A program made the position numbers and the translations under genes. 35,602 nucleotides of DNA from Phycisphaerales bacterium (GTDB lineage Bacteria; Planctomycetota; Phycisphaerae; Phycisphaerales; SM1A02): contig SIAK01000021.1 in assembly GCA_009691805.1 (NCBI GenBank), positions 1-35,602 of the forward strand, written 5' to 3'. Of this stretch, positions 31,657-35,602 are shown one piece after another (the stretch's first letter is position 1; every line of letters starts with the position of its first letter). The notes beneath the pieces were generated by a model. That model saw only the letters and a program-made list of their open reading frames with translations. It did not search any database and had not been told where the DNA came from.

Positions 31657-32984
31657 AGCACTCGATCATGAGCACGCCCTCCACCATCTTGCCGACCGCC
31701 ATGGATCATGTTCAAGTCGCGCACTTCGATGCGCACGAAGATTTCGCGCGTCATCTCGACACGATGGACACGCTCGCGAAGTTCCGCACACGATTTACGA
31801 TTCCAAATCTACAGAGCGCTTCAGCAAGCGTCTATTTCGTAGGCAATTCGCTCGGCCCGATGCCACTCGAAGCGCGCGCACTCCTCAACGAAGAGCTCGA
31901 TGATTGGGCGAAGCTTGGAGTTGAAGGTCACTTTCATGCGAGGCGCCCGTGGTACTCCTGGCATGAGCAGGTGCGCGAGCCACTCGCGCGACTCGTGGGC
32001 GCACAGCCGCACGAAGTCGTTGCGATGAATTCGCTCACGACGAATCTGCATTTGATGCTCACGACCTTCTATCAACCAGAAGGCAGACGCACGAAGTTGC
32101 TCATCGAGAAGGGTGCGTTTCCCAGCGACATCTTCGCGCTGCGAAGTCATGTGGCTGCGCGCGGGCTCGATCCTGATGTGCACGTTGTCGAAGTTGCACC
32201 ACGCGAGGGCGCGTGGCTGCTCGAAGAAGAAGAGATCGAAGCGGAATGCGCGCGACTTGGCGACACGCTCGCGTGCGCAGTGCTTCCTGGCGTGCAATAT
32301 CGCACCGGGCAAGCGTTCGATCTCGCGCGACTCACGCGCGCTGTCCATAGTGTTGGCGCGCGTTGCGGATTTGATCTTGCGCATGCTGCGGGCAACATGG
32401 ATCTGCAACTCACGGCGAGCAACTGCGATTTCGCAGTGTGGTGTTCGTATAAATATCTCAACTCGGGCGCAGGTGCTGTCGCTGGTTGCTTCGTTGCGGA
32501 ACGACACGGTCGGGACACGACGCTCCCGCGACACGCAGGATGGTGGGGCAATGATCCCAAGACGCGCTTTCAAATGTCCGATCGATTCGTCCCTGTCTCA
32601 AGCGCGGATGCGTGGCAGCTTTCTAATCCGCCGATCCTCGCGCTCGTGCCTCTACTCGCATCGCTCCGTGTCTTCGATGAAGCGACGATGCCACTCCTGC
32701 GACGCAAGTCCATCGTGATGACGGGGTATCTCGAGTTTCTCATCCGCGATGCGCTCGGTGCGAACGCGCAGATCTTGACACCAGCGTCTGCGTCGCGACG
32801 CGGTTGTCAATTGTCGCTGCTTTTCAAGGGCAACGCGCGCGAACGATACAACACACTGACGCAAGCGGGCATCGTCTGCGACTATCGCGAGCCCGGCATT
32901 GTGCGGCTCGCGCCCGCGCCTCTCTTCAACACGTTCCACGAAGTGTGGCGCGCTGCGGCTGCCGTTACATCCGCGTGCATCTAA
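31653..32984 (+). CDS. kynU: kynureninase
   Basis: A PLP-dependent enzyme that splits kynurenine or 3-hydroxykynurenine to (3-hydroxy)anthranilate and alanine. Motifs: VYFVGNSLGPMP, WYSWHEQVREPLARLVG, MNSLTTNLHLMLTTFYQP, GARCGFDLAHAAGNMDLQL, and WCSYKYLNSGAGAVAGCF with the Schiff-base Lys in SYKYL (about residue 267). The closeness to animal-type sequences fits a preference for 3-hydroxykynurenine. GTG at 31653 overlaps the ACMSD stop by 4 nt and gives 443 residues; ATG at 31668 is a close alternative. kmo follows after 22 nt. Confidence 0.96.
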   Translation: MKHSIMSTPSTILPTAMDHVQVAHFDAHEDFARHLDTMDTLAKFRTRFTIPNLQSASASVYFVGNSLGPMPLEARALLNEELDDWAKLGVEGHFHARRPWYSWHEQVREPLARLVGAQPHEVVAMNSLTTNLHLMLTTFYQPEGRRTKLLIEKGAFPSDIFALRSHVAARGLDPDVHVVEVAPREGAWLLEEEEIEAECARLGDTLACAVLPGVQYRTGQAFDLARLTRAVHSVGARCGFDLAHAAGNMDLQLTASNCDFAVWCSYKYLNSGAGAVAGCFVAERHGRDTTLPRHAGWWGNDPKTRFQMSDRFVPVSSADAWQLSNPPILALVPLLASLRVFDEATMPLLRRKSIVMTGYLEFLIRDALGANAQILTPASASRRGCQLSLLFKGNARERYNTLTQAGIVCDYREPGIVRLAPAPLFNTFHEVWRAAAAVTSACI

Positions 32985-33006
32985 CTTCTCTCTAGAATGT
33001 TCCCTC

Positions 33007-34473
33007 ATGGCAGAGGTTGAAAGCCGCAGCGCACTCATCGTTGGAGCAGGACTCGCTGGAAGTCTGCTCGCGGTGTACCTCGCACGCGCGGGTTGGACGG
33101 TGCGCCTCGTGGAACGAAGACATGATCCGCGCGAGAAACAGTTCGCCGAAGGTCGGTCGATCAATCTCGCCATCAGCGCGCGCGGCATTCACGCGTTGCA
33201 TCGTGCAGGGCTTGAAGAACGCGTCATGCGCACGGCGCTTCGAATGTACGGACGGATGATTCATCCCATCCAAGGAGAACCACACCTCCATCCTTACTCC
33301 AACGATCCAACGCGCGGTATCCATTCTGTTTCACGCAGCGCGCTCAATCTCGCGTTGCTCGACGCGGCTGCTGCGGAACCGCGCGTGACGCTGCAGTTTG
33401 AACGCCGCTGCACGAACATTGACGCAACACAAGGCTCCGCAAGTTTCGCGGTCGAGGGAACCGAAAGCGTCGAGACGTATTGTGCGGATGTTGTTGTCGG
33501 CGCGGACGGCGCGTTTTCAGCGATGCGCGCGTGTTTGCAACGCACAGAGCGATTCGATTACACGCAGACATTCTTGACGCACGGCTACAAGGAAATGCAC
33601 ATCCCGCGCGTGGAGACCGGTGCGCACGCGCCGTTTGCAATGCATCCGAGTGCGCTGCACATCTGGCCGCGCGGCGCGTCCATGATGATTGCGCTGCCTA
33701 ATCCAGATGGTTCATTTACCTGCACGTTGTTCTGGCCGTGGGATTCAAACGCCGATTCGCCGCAGGAACCAAACTTCGCAACCGTTCGGACTGCGGAAGA
33801 AGCACGCGCGGTGTTCATCCGCGACTATCCCGACGCGCTCGCGCTTATGCCAACACTGAGCGAAGATTTCGAGCGCAACATCGCGGGCAGCATGGTCACC
33901 GTGCGATGCTCACCATGGAGCGCGAATGGCCGGGTCACGCTCATCGGTGATGCCGCGCACGCGGTGGTTCCTTTCTATGGTCAAGGCGCAAACGCGAGCT
34001 TTGAAGATTGCGAAGCGCTCGCGGATGCGCTCGCGGCGAACTCCACTGTCGCGGATGCGCTGCGTGCGTATGAAGTCGCACGCAAGGCAAACTCGAACGC
34101 GATCGCCGACATGGCGCTTGCGAACTTCATCGAAATGCGCGACCACAGCGCGAAGCCGAGCTTCAGCCGCAAGAAAAAGTACGCGCGACTCCTGCATCGA
34201 ATCTTCGGAAACTTTTTCGAACCCGAGTATGACCTCGTCAGTTTTTCAACAGTGCCCTACGCAGAAGCGCAAGCGCGCGGACGACGCAATGAATTGTGGA
34301 TGCGTCTCTCGATCATCATTCCGATCGTGCTCTTCTGGAACGCGTTGATCTTTGGGCTACGCATGAGTGGATACACACCACTCGCCGATCAAATCCTCAA
34401 TTGCGGTTTGCTACTCGCAGGCATCCTCGTGTTTGCCGCGTTGGCGCAACGACGCACAGGAGTACTGCGATGA
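33007..34473 (+). CDS. kmo: kynurenine 3-monooxygenase
   Basis: A flavoprotein monooxygenase of 488 residues that hydroxylates kynurenine to 3-hydroxykynurenine using NADPH and oxygen. The FAD dinucleotide-binding motif ALIVGAGLAGSLLAVYLARA is at the N-terminus, the ERRHDPR/GRSINLAISARG region follows, and the second FAD motif VTLIGDAAHAVVPFYGQGAN is followed by the KMO-specific ASFEDCEAL. The last 65 residues hold two hydrophobic spans (LSIIIPIVLFWNALIFGL and LNCGLLLAGILVFAALA), as in membrane-bound eukaryotic KMO. The ATG at 33007 is fixed by the flavin motif; longer frames run into kynU. Its stop overlaps the next ATG (ATGA), with CAGGAG about 9 nt upstream of that start. Confidence 0.95.
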   Translation: MAEVESRSALIVGAGLAGSLLAVYLARAGWTVRLVERRHDPREKQFAEGRSINLAISARGIHALHRAGLEERVMRTALRMYGRMIHPIQGEPHLHPYSNDPTRGIHSVSRSALNLALLDAAAAEPRVTLQFERRCTNIDATQGSASFAVEGTESVETYCADVVVGADGAFSAMRACLQRTERFDYTQTFLTHGYKEMHIPRVETGAHAPFAMHPSALHIWPRGASMMIALPNPDGSFTCTLFWPWDSNADSPQEPNFATVRTAEEARAVFIRDYPDALALMPTLSEDFERNIAGSMVTVRCSPWSANGRVTLIGDAAHAVVPFYGQGANASFEDCEALADALAANSTVADALRAYEVARKANSNAIADMALANFIEMRDHSAKPSFSRKKKYARLLHRIFGNFFEPEYDLVSFSTVPYAEAQARGRRNELWMRLSIIIPIVLFWNALIFGLRMSGYTPLADQILNCGLLLAGILVFAALAQRRTGVLR

Positions 34474-35396
34474 CATCGTCCCTCGATCAGTCTCGCGTCG
34501 AACTTCCTGATCCCATCTGCGCGGCGTGCGGTCACGCTCTCAAAGGCGCACGCACAAGCGCTGTTTGTCCTGAGTGCGGCCGACCACTTGTGGACGTGCT
34601 CATTCGAGAGAAAGGACGCATCGCGATTGGTCGTCGCTATGCATCCGCCGCGCGAGTCGGATCGCTTCCGCTGCTTGCGATTGCACTTGGACCAAGCGCT
34701 GACGGGAAGCCTGGCCACGCGCGCGACGACGAATCCATTTGCAAATCCCGAAGGCCAATGACGCACACGCTCATCGACATCACGCCGCGCATCACGCCCA
34801 ACATGCAAGTTTGGCCGGGCGACACTGCCCTTTCGCGTGAAGTCCTCTGCACTATTGAAAGCGGCGCATCGATCACGCTCTCTGCGCTTCGCGCGACTGT
34901 GCATCTCGGCGCGCACGCGGATGGCGCGAATCACTACGGCGCACGCGCGGCTTCGATTGACGCGATGCCGCTCGAGCGCTACATCGGCGCGTGTCATGTC
35001 GTGCGCGCGAACGTCGCGAGAAGCGCGCGAGTTCGCGCTGTCGACCTGAACACACCGCTTGAAGCACTGCATCATCCGCGTGTGCTCATCTACACCGGGA
35101 CATTTCCAGATTTTGAAAACTGGAGCAGTGACTTTGCGGCACTTGATCCTGCGCTTGTCGATCAGCTTGCCGATCGCGGCGTGACGCTCATTGGCATTGA
35201 CACGCCAAGCGTCGATACGCAGGAGTCGAAAGATCTCCCCGCGCATCAACGGTTTCTCGCGCGCGATGTCTCGATCCTCGAAGGACTTCGGCTCGCGCAT
35301 GTTGCCGCAGGCGAGTATGAACTCATCGCTCTTCCACTTCCGCTCGTTGGATTCGACGCGAGTCCGGTGCGCGCGATCCTTCGTCCCCTGCATTAG
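34470..35396 (+). CDS. kynB: zinc-ribbon/kynurenine formamidase fused reading frame
   Basis: One open frame of 308 residues. Residues 97-308 are a complete kynurenine formamidase of the cyclase family (start MTHTLIDITPRI, ATG at 34758; 212 residues, normal length), with WPGDTAL and the metal site VHLGAHADGANHYGA; it hydrolyses N-formylkynurenine. Residues 1-96 are a different module: a four-Cys zinc ribbon (C17, C20, C33, C36 in ICAACGHAL and CPECGRPL) and YASAARVGSLPLLAIALGP, which looks like the start of a planctomycete zinc-ribbon membrane protein cut off before its spans. The upstream ATG has a better context (AGGAG, ATGA overlap with kmo) than the internal one. Either a 308-residue fusion is made, or kynB starts at 34758 and the first part is a remnant. 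I cannot decide from sequence alone. Confidence 0.85.
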   Translation: MTSSLDQSRVELPDPICAACGHALKGARTSAVCPECGRPLVDVLIREKGRIAIGRRYASAARVGSLPLLAIALGPSADGKPGHARDDESICKSRRPMTHTLIDITPRITPNMQVWPGDTALSREVLCTIESGASITLSALRATVHLGAHADGANHYGARAASIDAMPLERYIGACHVVRANVARSARVRAVDLNTPLEALHHPRVLIYTGTFPDFENWSSDFAALDPALVDQLADRGVTLIGIDTPSVDTQESKDLPAHQRFLARDVSILEGLRLAHVAAGEYELIALPLPLVGFDASPVRAILRPLH

Positions 35397-35405
35397 ATTG
35401 CCCAC

Positions 35406-35602
35406 ATGACCGACATTGTTTCAAGCCGCGCACCAGAACCTGTGGGTGCCTATCCGCACGCCAAACGTGTTGGCAGTTTCGTCTTCCTTTCGGGCATCGG
35501 GCCACGACAACGCGGAGTGCAGGCGATTCCTGGTGTGACGCTTGGCGCGGATGGCAAGGTCATCGCCAAAGACATCGAGTTGCAATGTCGCGCGTGCTTT
35601 GA
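35406..35602 (+). CDS. RidA-family protein, probable 2-aminomuconate deaminase (partial)
   Basis: The first 65 codons of a YjgF/RidA-family protein; the gene runs off the right end of the window. AYPHAKRVGSFVFLSGIGPR matches the family's N-terminal strand (YxxAxxxGxxxFxSG), and RAPEPVGAYPHAK resembles 2-aminomuconate deaminase of the 3-hydroxyanthranilate route rather than housekeeping RidA. The position directly after kynB, 9 nt from its stop, supports that role: after oxidation of aminomuconate semialdehyde it would deaminate 2-aminomuconate to 4-oxalocrotonate. The missing C-terminal part would be needed to tell it from ordinary RidA. Confidence 0.82.
   Translation, partial: MTDIVSSRAPEPVGAYPHAKRVGSFVFLSGIGPRQRGVQAIPGVTLGADGKVIAKDIELQCRACF

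Noticed and set aside
34389-35405. 338-codon open frame on the minus strand opposite kynB
   Set aside because: No motif and shadow-type composition; the plus strand has the kynurenine formamidase motifs.

Overview
The window looks like chromosomal DNA of a planctomycete, most likely from the Phycisphaerae. The reasons are a secreted enzyme ending in a dockerin-like module closing with NWGPC, two proteins with the CxxCG...CPECG zinc ribbon common in this group, a PEP-CTERM-like surface protein, a glutamate-mutase-L homologue in an operon with a DUF6754-like membrane protein, and moderately high GC (judged by eye, not counted). No phage, plasmid, IS element or CRISPR array is visible.

Layout. 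1-6 kb (mostly minus): tRNA-Ala(GGC), thioredoxin, dihydropteroate synthase (folP), a large secreted protein of unknown function, a divergent exported glutathione peroxidase (plus) and glmS. 6-10.4 kb (plus): rarA, 5-formyltetrahydrofolate cyclo-ligase, an L,D-transpeptidase with LysM, and pdxA, with overlapping starts and stops at two of the three junctions. 10.4-13.2 kb: a 909-residue secreted glucose/sorbosone-dehydrogenase-like protein with a carbohydrate-binding-like insert, PKD and dockerin-like modules. 13.2-16 kb (minus): a three-gene operon of a zinc-ribbon membrane protein, a Tes-like radical SAM enzyme and an Lgt paralogue. 16-17.4 kb: a PEP-CTERM-like protein flanked by two gene-poor stretches holding a perfect 18-bp palindrome, hairpins, a degenerate tandem repeat and a strong intrinsic terminator.

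17.4-24.9 kb (minus): a six-gene operon of a MutL-like ASKHA protein, a barrel-sandwich/KOW-like protein, a DUF6754-like membrane protein and three further membrane proteins. I recognise no described function for it; it is the best candidate for an undescribed system, together with the radical SAM/Lgt-like operon. Two small plus-strand genes diverge from it. 25.8-27.9 kb: a WspA-like chemoreceptor.

28-35.6 kb: an animal-type kynurenine route, in plus orientation. haaO (3-hydroxyanthranilate dioxygenase) is separated by a minus-strand kup from the tight run ACMSD, kynU, kmo, kynB and a RidA-family deaminase that runs off the window. Together these take N-formylkynurenine to 2-aminomuconate semialdehyde and then deaminate 2-aminomuconate; tryptophan 2,3-dioxygenase and the semialdehyde dehydrogenase are not seen here. 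kynB is preceded in frame by a zinc ribbon that seems to be the remnant of another gene.

All calls come from reading motifs in the sequence; no database search was run. Start codons are uncertain where stated, because Shine-Dalgarno sites are weak or absent for many genes.
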